Shown piece by piece: positions 44,472-53,008 of a stretch of DNA of 64,000 bases (positions are counted from its first letter, which is position 1; each line of letters starts with the position of its first letter). The position numbers and the translations under genes are program-made. Origin of the DNA: Planctomycetota bacterium. GTDB lineage: Bacteria > Planctomycetota > Phycisphaerae > Phycisphaerales > Phycisphaeraceae. The notes beneath the pieces were generated by a model, which saw only the letters and a program-made list of their open reading frames with translations, was not told the origin of the DNA and made no database searches. The stretch covers positions 5,170,021 to 5,234,020 of the forward strand of contig CP066225.1 of assembly GCA_016350165.1 (NCBI GenBank), written 5' to 3'.

Positions 44472-45257
44472 TCACGCAGAAGTTGCGGCCTTGGACTGGA
44501 CGTAGTTCACAGCATTGATGAAGAACTGTAAACCCGCTGGTGTTTGAGACTTAAAGTCATCGCCCATGCGCGTCCACTGCGGGTAGTTGGTTGGGTCGAT
44601 GAAGCGTTCTGGGTGGGGCATGAGACCAAGAATGAGGCCAGCTGGGTCGCAGATGCCTGCGATGTTGTCGACGGAACCGTTAGGGTTGTCGGACTCGGGG
44701 TAACGGATCGCAACTTGTTTATTTGCCTTGAGTTGCGCTAATACATTATCGTTTTCGGTGACGAAACGGCCTTCGCCGTGGGCGATGGGGAGCTCGAAAG
44801 AGGTGAGGTTCTGGGTCCAGATACATTTGGTGTCTGGATCGATTTCCTGGCCAACCCAGCGGTCGAGGAAGCGTGGGTTTGTGTTGTCAGTAAGTGTGAC
44901 AGATTGTGTGGCGAGGTTTGGATCTGGGAGGAGACCGAGCTTAACGAGAACCTGGAAGCCGTTACAGATACCGATCATTGGCACGCCACGTTTGACGGCG
45001 TCCTGAAGCGGCTCTAAGAGACGATGCTTCAAGCGGTTAGCAAGAATACGTCCAGCGGCAACGTCGTCGCCATAGCTGAAACCACCGGGGAAACCGATGA
45101 TATCGAAACGAGCGATCTGGTCAGGATTTTCGATCAGATCGTTCAGATGATGGGTTTCGGTGACTGCGCCTGCAAGCTCAAAAGCGTGCGCGAGTTCAAG
45201 GTCGCAGTTGGTGCCAGCGGTACGAATAATCAGGGTTTTCGGCTTCATGGCTGCCAT
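44472..45257 (-). CDS. purQ: Phosphoribosylformylglycinamidine synthase, glutaminase subunit
   Basis: This class I glutamine amidotransferase supplies ammonia to PurL in the fourth step of purine synthesis. It starts with TLIIRTAGTNCDLE and FPGGFSYGDD. The nucleophile Cys is in GICNGFQVLVKLGLL and the His-Glu pair in LMPHPERF. The visible length (261 residues) is that of the longer PurQ forms. PurL and PurS are not nearby. Starts at 45257 (MAAMKPK) and 45248 (MKPK) are both possible, and no Shine-Dalgarno separates them. Confidence 0.92.
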   Translation of the reverse strand: MAAMKPKTLIIRTAGTNCDLELAHAFELAGAVTETHHLNDLIENPDQIARFDIIGFPGGFSYGDDVAAGRILANRLKHRLLEPLQDAVKRGVPMIGICNGFQVLVKLGLLPDPNLATQSVTLTDNTNPRFLDRWVGQEIDPDTKCIWTQNLTSFELPIAHGEGRFVTENDNVLAQLKANKQVAIRYPESDNPNGSVDNIAGICDPAGLILGLMPHPERFIDPTNYPQWTRMGDDFKSQTPAGLQFFINAVNYVQSKAATSA

Positions 45258-45703
45258 GATACAGAGGTTTTGATGGGGGTGAAAATGAGTCACGTTATTG
45301 CGGTAGCTCGTGGATTATATGATGGCGCGATGCGATGTTTCGTTTTATATATGGCACTAATTTAGATTTTGCGCGCACGAGTTGAATGAGCTAAGCGTTC
45401 TGGAATTTGCGCACAAATACGCATTTTGTTGTTGCAAGTGATTAGTGGCATTGGTGTTGCAGATTTTGAGTTGTTATTTTCGCAAATCTGCAAAAACAAG
45501 CAGTTTTGTGGGGATTTGATGCAGAACGGGGCGAAACGGTGAGGTATTGAATAGTTTTGAGTAGTTTTTGATGAGGTAATTTCAGATCGTGCGCGCGATG
45601 TGGGCGATTTGAGATAGGATGAGACAATCATTCGTGCGCGCGTATGTGCGCATTGAATTACCTGATTTTGAAATCACTTAAAAAAATAAGTGCATGAGAA
45701 TCT
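45258..45703. other. Intergenic region with clustered GTGCGCGC words
   Basis: About 450 bp between divergent genes, with no credible reading frame. Against an AT-rich background, GCGCGC-containing words recur: GCGCGCACGAG (about 45370), GCGCAC (about 45411), GTGCGCGCGAT (about 45590) and GTGCGCGCGTATGTGCGC (about 45633-45650). Similar words occur in other intergenic regions of the window. Confidence 0.45.
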
Positions 45704-47119
45704 ATGAAGAAATACGGCAAAGCTACTGTGTGCTGGTGGGTGTTATTGATCGTGGCACTCGGATTAATTGCGGGTGTACAGAGTCGCCCTGTTCAGAGGT
45801 GGCTGACAGAAAGTAGCAGAAATGCAGCGGATGCAGCTGTTGGTTTGCTGCAGCTTGATATTGTGTCGAAGTTGGCAGTTGGCACGAAGGCGATATCACC
45901 TAGTGCGGACAATGCGATGAAGTTGTTTGGTGACATCGAAAAGTCAGCTACGACCAATGGATTGAAAGTTCGCGCGGCGATTGTTGCGGGGGAATTACTT
46001 GGAGCAAACGAAGCTATTCAACGGTTAGATAAACTTCTGGATGGTACAGAGGAAAGTGGGCAGATTGATTTCAGCGGCAATGGTTTTAGTTCAGAAGCAA
46101 TGTTGTTGAAGGAATGGTATGAGTACAAGGTGAATGGCGAGGAAGGGTTTGATTTATTAGTGAGGTGGAGTGAGTTGGGACGACCGTTGGATTGGTATGT
46201 TGATTTGGCGAGTGTGTATGGGTTGCCGAATGATGAACCGTTTCGTAAAACTTTGATAGACGATGCAATTCGAGCAGTGTTTGCCATTGGCTTTGCTGTG
46301 ATGGTTATTTTTGGCGGATTGTTACTTGGACTTATTCTGCTGGTCGTTGGTTTAGTATTATATTACAAGGGCATTTTGAAGCCAAAGTTTAAAAAGCGCA
46401 TAGAGAAGCGGCCAGTATATTTAGGGACGATGACGATCTTTCTACTGTTGATGATTGGATTGTCGCTTACGGCGAAACTAACTCTGTTCGTCATCTCTGA
46501 TGATATTGTGTATGAGCAGAAGCAATACATTGGATGGGCATTGAAGTTGATGTTGTATGCTGGGATGCCGATGGCGTTGTTGTATCCGATTATTCGCGGG
46601 ACAAAATGTGGTGTAATGAAGAAGGATGTCGGATGGCATTGCGGAGGTGATGGATTTGTTGGGTTTTTAAAGGAGATTGGCGCGGGAATTATTGGTTATC
46701 TGGCGGGGCTGCCTTTAGTGGCGTTGAGTGTATTGCTGGCTGCTATCTTGTCGAAGGTAACGGGTGAGCAAGGTGGCCATCCGATTGTATCTGAACTATC
46801 AGATGGTCGTGTATGGCTGATTGTGTTCGCGTTGGCAATGGCAATCATTTGGGCTCCATTGGTTGAAGAGAGTGTTTTCAGAGGCGTATTTTTTGCACAC
46901 ATGAGAAGGCGATGTGGTTTCTGGTGGAGTGCAATTGTTGTAGCTTTTGTGTTTGCAGCGATACATCCACAGAGTTTGGTTGGGTTGCCACCGATTATGG
47001 CGTTATCGATCGTGTTTACGGTGATGCGAGAATGGCGAGGCTCATTGATTGGGCCGATGTTTGCACATGCGATGCATAATGGGATGGTGACGATTTTTGT
47101 GCTGGTGATTATGCATTAG
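45704..47119 (+). CDS. CPBP-family intramembrane metalloprotease
   Basis: The 471-residue protein ends in a CPBP (Rce1/Abi) domain of about six helices. The glutamate motif is VEESVFRGVFF (EExxxR), then FVFAAIHPQ with the second motif's His and FAHAMHNG with the third. The first 180 residues form a separate part, a signal-anchor helix plus a soluble extracytoplasmic helical region, which I do not recognise. Members process prenylated or bacteriocin-like proteins or act in stress signalling; the substrate here is unknown. Its start is ATG 45704. It converges on a PEP-CTERM gene across a shared terminator. Confidence 0.83.
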   Translation: MKKYGKATVCWWVLLIVALGLIAGVQSRPVQRWLTESSRNAADAAVGLLQLDIVSKLAVGTKAISPSADNAMKLFGDIEKSATTNGLKVRAAIVAGELLGANEAIQRLDKLLDGTEESGQIDFSGNGFSSEAMLLKEWYEYKVNGEEGFDLLVRWSELGRPLDWYVDLASVYGLPNDEPFRKTLIDDAIRAVFAIGFAVMVIFGGLLLGLILLVVGLVLYYKGILKPKFKKRIEKRPVYLGTMTIFLLLMIGLSLTAKLTLFVISDDIVYEQKQYIGWALKLMLYAGMPMALLYPIIRGTKCGVMKKDVGWHCGGDGFVGFLKEIGAGIIGYLAGLPLVALSVLLAAILSKVTGEQGGHPIVSELSDGRVWLIVFALAMAIIWAPLVEESVFRGVFFAHMRRRCGFWWSAIVVAFVFAAIHPQSLVGLPPIMALSIVFTVMREWRGSLIGPMFAHAMHNGMVTIFVLVIMH

Positions 47120-47146
47120 ATGTTTTGTGATGAATGGATAAAAAAG

Positions 47147-47175
47147 AAGCCGCCTAACTGAGTGTTAGACGGCTT
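47147..47175. terminator. Bidirectional terminator
   Basis: AAGCCGCCTAAC and GTTAGACGGCTT (one mismatch) flank TGAGT, with A- and T-rich runs on both sides. It serves the CPBP gene (+) and the PEP-CTERM gene (-). Confidence 0.85.
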
Positions 47176-47182
47176 TTATTTT

Positions 47183-47950
47183 TTAGTGAGGCCGAATGTG
47201 TTTACGCCTTCTGAGGAAGACTAAAGCAAGTGCGGAGAGGCCGAGTGCGGCGGCTGTTGGTGTTGGAACGGCGAGGCCGTTACTTGCAGCTTGGGCTTCG
47301 ATTGTTGCGAGATAGTTGTCAACACTCACGAATCTGCCATAAGCGCTGAACTCTGTTGTTGTACCAATAACGTCAGTGACGAGAGTTGAGGAGATGTCAC
47401 CGGGTGAAGTACCAAAGCCTAAGAATTCAAGGACGTAATTTGTGTCGCCTGAGGTGTAAACCTGATTAACGTTCGCAGCATCCTCAGTGAGGATGGAGAA
47501 CGTATCTCCTCCACCAGCTTCGTTGTTATCGATGTAGACCTGATGGATGAATCGGTTACGTTCGCCGTCGATGTAGATGTTGGTACGGAAATCCAGAGAG
47601 CCTGGAGCGGTACCATCAACAGTACTGAGGCCGTTGGTGTACTCGTACTGACCAATTTGGAAAATATCGTTTTCTTCTGCAGTAAAACCAACACGCGTCG
47701 CATCTGTATAGAGGATATCGGCGTCATTACGATCGCCGGTTTCACTGTGGCCGAGATAGACGGTGACGTAGTTTTCGCGTTGATAGTGCGTACCGGAATT
47801 TTCAGGCGTACGAGGACGCCAGAATGATGTGGTACTTGCGCTGCCGGTAATTGATTCGGCTAGCACAGGTGTCGGCGCTGTAAGGAAAGTGATAGCTGTC
47901 GTTATCGTAATGAATGAAGATAACTTCAAACACTTGGTGCTAGATAACAT
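47183..47950 (-). CDS. PEP-CTERM-type secreted protein
   Basis: The 255-residue precursor has a signal peptide to about residue 32 (ending PVLA), a beta-rich mature part with many Asp, Thr and Gly residues, and a C-terminal sorting signal. The signal is VPTPTAAALGLSALALVFLR followed by RRKHIRPH: a Pro-containing motif, a hydrophobic helix and a basic end, as in PEP-CTERM proteins recognised by exosortase. No exosortase gene is in the window. The mature part (for example YVTVYLGHSETGDRNDADI) has no catalytic motif I know. GGAG precedes ATG 47950; the TTG at 47965 is unnecessary. Confidence 0.8.
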   Translation of the reverse strand: MLSSTKCLKLSSFITITTAITFLTAPTPVLAESITGSASTTSFWRPRTPENSGTHYQRENYVTVYLGHSETGDRNDADILYTDATRVGFTAEENDIFQIGQYEYTNGLSTVDGTAPGSLDFRTNIYIDGERNRFIHQVYIDNNEAGGGDTFSILTEDAANVNQVYTSGDTNYVLEFLGFGTSPGDISSTLVTDVIGTTTEFSAYGRFVSVDNYLATIEAQAASNGLAVPTPTAAALGLSALALVFLRRRKHIRPH

Positions 47951-48250
47951 TTTTACCAACTCCAATTACGTAGAAACGAAATCCAATTGATAGCTTTTGA
48001 GTTAAATAAGTATTTTTGATTTCGATGCTGTGTGATGCTTGTGCTAGCCGCACTGGCGGCTGTGTGGTGCTATATACACGTCAGTAATGATTCAGAGGAT
48101 AATAGGACGGGAAATATCGGAATCAATGAATACTGATGAATGTCCTATAGATGGCTATTGGTTTTAAAAGGTGAAAAACAGATGAGTCTGTATGTTGATG
48201 GAGGATGAGCGTTTGTTTTAAGGAGATATGAAATGTGATTATGCAAATCG
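47951..48250. other. Intergenic region with one strong hairpin
   Basis: About 300 bp. It contains a perfect hairpin AGCCGC/GCGGCT around ACTG (48046-48061), with no T-run, upstream of the PEP-CTERM gene on the minus strand. No reading frame is convincing. Confidence 0.4.
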
Positions 48251-48511
48251 TTATCGCTTTTTGGTTTTGCGATAATCAGCCCGTTTTTCGGCATATTCTT
48301 TGGGGTTTAAAGAGAGGTCAGGGTTTGGGTTGTTTTCGAGGGCTTGCTTGTGGAGATGCTTGAGATATGGAACACACCAGCCACAGCCTGTACCTGCGGA
48401 GAGGCATTCGGAGATGAGTGAAGCGACGGGAGGACGCTCACGTTTACAGTAGTTGACGATCTTGCGTTTAGAGACGCGGTAACAGAGGCATACGTGGTCA
48501 TCGTCTTTCAT
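48251..48511 (-). CDS. BFD-like [2Fe-2S]-binding protein
   Basis: The 86-residue protein has the cysteine arrangement of the BFD (bacterioferritin-associated ferredoxin-like) domain: CLC near the N-terminus (VCLCYRVS) and GCGWC about 30 residues later. These coordinate a [2Fe-2S] cluster in a helix-turn-helix fold. The C-terminal 30 residues are basic and charged. In E. coli, Bfd releases iron from bacterioferritin; here no ferritin gene is adjacent, so another electron-transfer partner is possible. It is divergent from recR with 105 bp between. Confidence 0.8.
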   Translation of the reverse strand: MKDDDHVCLCYRVSKRKIVNYCKRERPPVASLISECLSAGTGCGWCVPYLKHLHKQALENNPNPDLSLNPKEYAEKRADYRKTKKR

Positions 48512-48616
48512 ACAAACATCATAGTCGGAAAAGGTGGACGCAGGGAAATGAAAAGGGTTTGGAGGTGATGGGGGTTTCCGTGTTAAATTTCACTTAAGAG
48601 GTGAAAATTACATAGA

Positions 48617-49258
48617 ATGTGGTGTATGGGAAAATCGGATTACAAGTCGGCATTTGAGCGATTGATTGGTCAGCTAACAAAGTTGCCGGGGATTGGGAAT
48701 CGATCAGCGGAACGGATTGCTTTTTACCTGCTGAGAGAGCCTGTTGAAGAGGCTTTTGAGTTGGCGGACGCGATCAGAGCGTTTAAGACGGACCTGAAGG
48801 TTTGCAGTGAGTGTGGGAATGTGAGTGAGGTTGATCCGTGTCCGATTTGTGGTGATGAAGCGAGAGATGGGCATGTGGTACTGGTGGTAGAGCAGCCTAG
48901 TGATATTGCAATGCTTGAGCATACGGGGAGTTTTGAGGGGAAGTATCATGTGCTGATGGGGAGGCTTGCGCCGTTGGATGGGATTGGGCCTGGTGATCTG
49001 AATGTGCAGCCGTTGGTGGATCGGATTAAGAGAAGTCACAAGACGGGGGGTGATGGGGTGATTAAAGAGGTGATATTGGGGATGAATCCGACTTTGGAAG
49101 GCGATGGGACGGCGTTGTATCTGGGTGAGGTACTGGAACAGATGGGCGTGAAGGTGACACGACTAGCGAGAGGAATGCCTGCAGGATCGACACTGGCGGG
49201 ATTGTCGAAGACGGTGCTGTCGGATGCGATCCAGGCGAGACAGGATTTTGAGAGTTAG
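48617..49258 (+). CDS. recR: Recombination protein RecR
   Basis: The 213-residue DNA-binding protein acts with RecF and RecO in gap repair. It has a helix-hairpin-helix (KLPGIGNRSAERIAFYLL), a four-cysteine zinc finger (CSECG and CPICGDEARD), a Toprim domain (VVEQPSDIAMLEHTGSF) and a C-terminal Walker-B-like region ending TLAGLSKTVLSDAI. Starts at 48617 and 48626 are both possible; the second gives the family's usual N-terminus. The coding strand is strongly G/T-rich at third positions, unlike genes in the 18-30 kb region. rpoN follows 201 bp downstream. Confidence 0.95.
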   Translation: MWCMGKSDYKSAFERLIGQLTKLPGIGNRSAERIAFYLLREPVEEAFELADAIRAFKTDLKVCSECGNVSEVDPCPICGDEARDGHVVLVVEQPSDIAMLEHTGSFEGKYHVLMGRLAPLDGIGPGDLNVQPLVDRIKRSHKTGGDGVIKEVILGMNPTLEGDGTALYLGEVLEQMGVKVTRLARGMPAGSTLAGLSKTVLSDAIQARQDFES

Positions 49259-49459
49259 TAACAGATAATGTAAATGATAGTCATGATTAATATTGGGGAA
49301 TGAAGTAAGATTGGCTGGGGTCGGTATAATAAATGGGATACTAAGTGGTTGTGGTTGAACGACTACAGCGAAACGGATTTTTGTAGTTAATTGTCCATCG
49401 GGCAGTGCTGGGATTGAGACTCTGGCATGCATGAGATGGGTTTGAGGTAATGCCTGAAA

Positions 49460-50995
49460 ATGCGAATTGATGCCGGACAACATATGCGGATTGACCAGCG
49501 AATGAAGCTGGCGCCGCGCATGATCCAGTCAATGGAGATCCTCCAGATGACGCAGCAGGCGTTGGAGGAAAGGCTGGAGCAGGAGCTGGCGAATAATCCG
49601 ACGTTGGAATTGCAGGAGCCGGGGGAGGATGCACAGGAAATTAAGGCTGAGCTGAAGCAGGACGAACGCGATTCACGTGAAGGTGAACGTGAGCTTTTTG
49701 TGTCGGATGATGCTGAGGCGAAGAACACTGGGGATGATTTTGAGCGGCTGAATAATCTGTCGGAGGAATATGGGGATTCATGGGATGCGAACACGACAGG
49801 GACGAGTGAGAAGATCGATTTTACTCGTGTGCAGCGGAACAGTGGGGAACGTGATGCGAAAATTGATGCGATGGCGAACACGGCTGCTCGTGGTGCATCA
49901 TTGTTTGAGCAATTGATCGATCAGTGGCGCATGGTTGAATTGCCTGATGAAGAAGTGCGGATGGGCATTTATTTGATTGGGTTTGTGGATGCGGATGGGT
50001 ATTTGCGAACGGATAATGAAACGCTGCTGGATCAGGCACCTGAGGATTTGAAAGATAAGCATTTGCTGGCGGGGACGATTGCGGCTTTGCAGAAATTGCT
50101 TGAGCCGACGGGGCTTTGTGCGCGTGATCTGAAGGAGTGTTTACTGATTCAGATTGATGCGAAGATGAAGTTGGAGGGTGTCGATCTTTCGAATGAACGA
50201 TTGTTGGTAGATGAGTATCTGAAGGATATTGAAACGAATAAGTTGCCACGGATCGCAAAGCGGACGGGGTTGTCGATCGATGAGATTACGAAGGCGATAC
50301 ATAACCTGCGACAGTTTCATCCACATCCGGGCAGGTTGCTTGCAGATGAGAATCCTCATCGGATTACGCCTGATGCGATCGTTGATTTTATTGAGGATGA
50401 GGATCGTTATGTTGCGCGGCTGTCGAGCGATCGTTTGCCACATCTGCAGATCAATGAGTCGTATGCGAAGATGTCGAAAGATAAAGGCGTTGACAAGAAA
50501 ACGCGTGATTTTATCTCGAATAACATTCGGTCTGCGAGTTGGATTATTGATGCGGTGCAGCAGCGAAGTTCGACGTTGCTGCGTGTGATCAATGTTGTAC
50601 TGAATGCTCAACGTGAGTTTTTTGATCAAGGCGAGCAGGCGCTTAAGCCATTGCCGATGACGATCGTGGCGGACCAGTTGGGGATTCATGTGGCGACGGT
50701 GAGCCGTGCGGTGAATGAAAAGTATATACAGACGCCTCGTGGGATTTATCCGTTGCGTATGTTCTTCTCAGGTGGAACTGAGACGGGTGATGGTGAGTCG
50801 GTAAGTTGGTCGGCAATTCAGGCGAAATTGAAAGAGATTATTGATGGGGAAGATAAGGCGAAGCCGTTGAGTGATGATTCACTGGTGGTGGCGCTTAAGG
50901 ATGCGGGGATTGAGATTGCGAGAAGGACGGTGGCGAAGTATCGCAAGCAAATGAATATTGCGCCTGCGAGACAGCGAAAGCAGTTTACGGGGTGA
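49460..50995 (+). CDS. rpoN: RNA polymerase sigma-54 factor
   Basis: The 511-residue protein contains all parts of sigma-54. The N-terminal activator-interacting region is MRIDQRMKLAPRMIQSMEIL, rich in Gln and Leu. An acidic linker spans about residues 50-110. The core-binding domain follows, then the helix-turn-helix (VADQLGIHVATVSRAVNEKY) and the C-terminal RpoN box, ARRTVAKYRKQM. Sigma-54 directs polymerase to -24/-12 promoters and needs AAA+ activators. No activator or YhbH/HPF gene is adjacent. The ATG at 49460 has GAGG upstream. Confidence 0.96.
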   Translation: MRIDAGQHMRIDQRMKLAPRMIQSMEILQMTQQALEERLEQELANNPTLELQEPGEDAQEIKAELKQDERDSREGERELFVSDDAEAKNTGDDFERLNNLSEEYGDSWDANTTGTSEKIDFTRVQRNSGERDAKIDAMANTAARGASLFEQLIDQWRMVELPDEEVRMGIYLIGFVDADGYLRTDNETLLDQAPEDLKDKHLLAGTIAALQKLLEPTGLCARDLKECLLIQIDAKMKLEGVDLSNERLLVDEYLKDIETNKLPRIAKRTGLSIDEITKAIHNLRQFHPHPGRLLADENPHRITPDAIVDFIEDEDRYVARLSSDRLPHLQINESYAKMSKDKGVDKKTRDFISNNIRSASWIIDAVQQRSSTLLRVINVVLNAQREFFDQGEQALKPLPMTIVADQLGIHVATVSRAVNEKYIQTPRGIYPLRMFFSGGTETGDGESVSWSAIQAKLKEIIDGEDKAKPLSDDSLVVALKDAGIEIARRTVAKYRKQMNIAPARQRKQFTG

Positions 50996-51081
50996 TGAGG
51001 TTGAAGGAACGAGGGGCTGTTCGGGGCTAAATTACCTGTTTTGACTGTATCCAGAAAATGGTGGATAGGGGTAGGTCAGTC

Positions 51082-51110
51082 TTGACAGTGAACGGTGTTA
51101 CACCGACACT
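51082..51110 (+). promoter_or_regulatory. Candidate promoter/operator of the TetR gene
   Basis: TTGACA (51082-51087) stands 17 bp before GACACT (51105-51110), a weak -10. In the spacer lies a perfect 13-bp palindrome, CGGTGT-T-ACACCG (51093-51105). Its location between the hexamers, 31 bp upstream of a TetR gene with a strong ribosome site (AAGGAGGTG), fits autorepression. Confidence 0.5.
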
Positions 51111-51135
51111 AGTAATGTTCACAAGGAGGTGAACT

Positions 51136-51891
51136 ATGACGCAAATGGCTGATGGATTAGCCGCTATGAATGAAGAACTACATGTCTCTCAGAGGTTGCC
51201 GCTGGATTATGTCAATCAGCAGACAGCGAGTGCGGCACCGACGAAAGTACCTGCAAATTTGAGCCGTGGTCAGATTTTGGATGCGACATTGTCGTGTTTG
51301 CTTGAATCTGGTTATGACGGGACGACGATCCGTAAGATCGCAAAGCGATTGGATTGTGCTGTCGGTTCGATTTATAGGTATTTCAAAGATAAACGAGAGC
51401 TATTGGATGCTGTTTTGCAGCGTCGTTTTGAACCGGTTCTGGAGCAATTAGAGGTACACCATACGGTGAGGCCATCGGTATCTGCGTATGTTCGGATTGC
51501 GATGGAGGAGCCGACGCTTTATCAGTTGATGTTCTGGATTGCATCTGATCCTGAAGCGAAGGTGCCACAGATACCGGGGGTTATTGGGGAAGTTATCGAT
51601 GCTTGGGGTGATCGATTTACGCAAGAGGATTTTGGTAAGGTCTTCTGGGCGAAACTGCATGGCACGATCCTTGTGAACAGTGGTTTAGATGATGTGATCG
51701 CTGCAATGGAATTTCCATCTGAGAAGCATGCGACGAGTTCGCCGAAGCCGCCTGCTCCGAGGTTAACACCGGTCGTTGTACAGTCATCGCCGCCACCACC
51801 GAGGATGGGCGGAGGTATACCACAACCTAAAAATAACATGGTTCAGGCGGGCTACGCCGATAAAGATCACGAAGATGTGACTTTGCTTTAA
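51136..51891 (+). CDS. TetR-family regulator with proline-rich tail
   Basis: The 251-residue protein has a 40-residue N-terminal extension before the TetR DNA-binding domain (ILDATLSCLLESGYDGTTIR then IAKRLDCAVGSIYRYFKDKR). The ligand domain ends near residue 195 and is of the short TetR_C type (AMEEPTLYQLMFWIAS). The last 55 residues are Pro/Gly/Ser-rich, include SSPPPPRMGGG, and look disordered; this is unusual for TetR proteins. The strong ribosome site and the palindrome in the promoter suggest autoregulation. No target gene apart from itself is evident; ispE follows 126 bp downstream. Confidence 0.86.
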   Translation: MTQMADGLAAMNEELHVSQRLPLDYVNQQTASAAPTKVPANLSRGQILDATLSCLLESGYDGTTIRKIAKRLDCAVGSIYRYFKDKRELLDAVLQRRFEPVLEQLEVHHTVRPSVSAYVRIAMEEPTLYQLMFWIASDPEAKVPQIPGVIGEVIDAWGDRFTQEDFGKVFWAKLHGTILVNSGLDDVIAAMEFPSEKHATSSPKPPAPRLTPVVVQSSPPPPRMGGGIPQPKNNMVQAGYADKDHEDVTLL

Positions 51892-52017
51892 TGCGATTTT
51901 AAGCCGAATGTGGTCGTTATCGGTGCTAAAATGACTTGGAGCGAAGTCGCTGGGGGAATGTATATGGGGATGGGACCTAAGGGGTCAACGTGGGATCATA
52001 GCTCCAGGAGCAAGCAG

Positions 52018-52956
52018 ATGACCAGCACATTAATGCATGTAGAACCGGGCGCGGAAGCTGAAATATTGTGTCCAGCGAAAGTGAATCTGGCTTTATCAGT
52101 CGGCGCTCCGTTTGATAACGGATATCACCCTATCGCAAGCTGGATGGTTGCGACTGATTTTGAAGATCAGTTGTCTATTCAATGCATAGAATCAGATGAT
52201 AAGAGTCATTGGCACATTCACTTTGCAGACGACGCGCCAGTGAGGCAGACGGTTGACTGGGAAGTTGAAAGCGATCTGATTTACAAAGCCCATCATTTGA
52301 TTGAAAAACAGTTGGGTAAAAAGTTACCTGCAGTTGAAGTGACACTTAGTAAACATATACCGGCGGGCGCGGGATTGGGGGGCGGCTCTAGTGATGCTGC
52401 GGGAATGCTGGTCGGTTTGAATGAATTATTTGAACTGCATTTGAGTGAAGAAACGCTTTTGAAATTGGGCGCGGAGTTGGGATGCGATGTTGCCTTTGCA
52501 GTGTCAGTATTTTTAGGGCGGCCGTCTGCATTAGCGACAGGATTTGGTGAAGTTATAGAATCCTCGAAGTTTTTAAACCCTGTCTACATGACGCTCATTT
52601 TACCTTCGTTTGGATGCCCGACAAAAGACGTGTATGGTAAATTTGACCAGATCATCGACCCGAGCAAGGTTTGCGACCGTGATGAAGTAGTGGCTTTGAT
52701 GAAGAGTGGTGATTTGATTAAAAATGGGCCGTTTAATGATCTGGCTGATGCAGCCATGCAAGCTCAACCCCAACTTGCGGAAGCAAAACAAAAAATTGAA
52801 GAAGTCTTGAGTCGGCCGGTGCATGTGACGGGTTCAGGTTCAGCAATGTTTGTTGTTGCGGAATCTGAAGATGATGCGCGAGAAATGAGAAACATGGTTA
52901 TCGAATCATGCAATATTGTATCGGTGACTGCGAAAACTCTTGAATTCATGCATTAA
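52018..52956 (+). CDS. ispE: 4-diphosphocytidyl-2-C-methyl-D-erythritol kinase
   Basis: The 312-residue GHMP-family kinase phosphorylates CDP-methylerythritol in the non-mevalonate isoprenoid pathway. It has the N-terminal LCPAKVNLALSVG motif, the ATP-binding glycine loop AGAGLGGGSSDAAG, and the third motif VHVTGSGSAMFVV. I start at ATG 52018 because AGGAG stands nine bases before it and the PAKVNL motif then lies near the N-terminus as usual; the frame extends upstream to a GTG at 51910 without support. It ends just before a bidirectional terminator. Confidence 0.92.
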   Translation: MTSTLMHVEPGAEAEILCPAKVNLALSVGAPFDNGYHPIASWMVATDFEDQLSIQCIESDDKSHWHIHFADDAPVRQTVDWEVESDLIYKAHHLIEKQLGKKLPAVEVTLSKHIPAGAGLGGGSSDAAGMLVGLNELFELHLSEETLLKLGAELGCDVAFAVSVFLGRPSALATGFGEVIESSKFLNPVYMTLILPSFGCPTKDVYGKFDQIIDPSKVCDRDEVVALMKSGDLIKNGPFNDLADAAMQAQPQLAEAKQKIEEVLSRPVHVTGSGSAMFVVAESEDDAREMRNMVIESCNIVSVTAKTLEFMH

Positions 52957-52980
52957 AATTCAGGTACAATCAAACAAAAT

Positions 52981-53006
52981 AAAAGCACACTGATATGTGT
53001 GCTTTT
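52981..53006. terminator. Bidirectional terminator
   Basis: A perfect 10-bp stem, AAAAGCACAC and GTGTGCTTTT around TGATAT, separates the convergent ispE and O-antigen-ligase genes. Confidence 0.88.
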
Positions 53007-53008
53007 AT

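Noticed and set aside
45362..45631. An 89-codon minus-strand frame upstream of the CPBP gene.
   Set aside because: The predicted protein has no coding character; the region is better described as AT-rich intergenic DNA with GCGCGC words.
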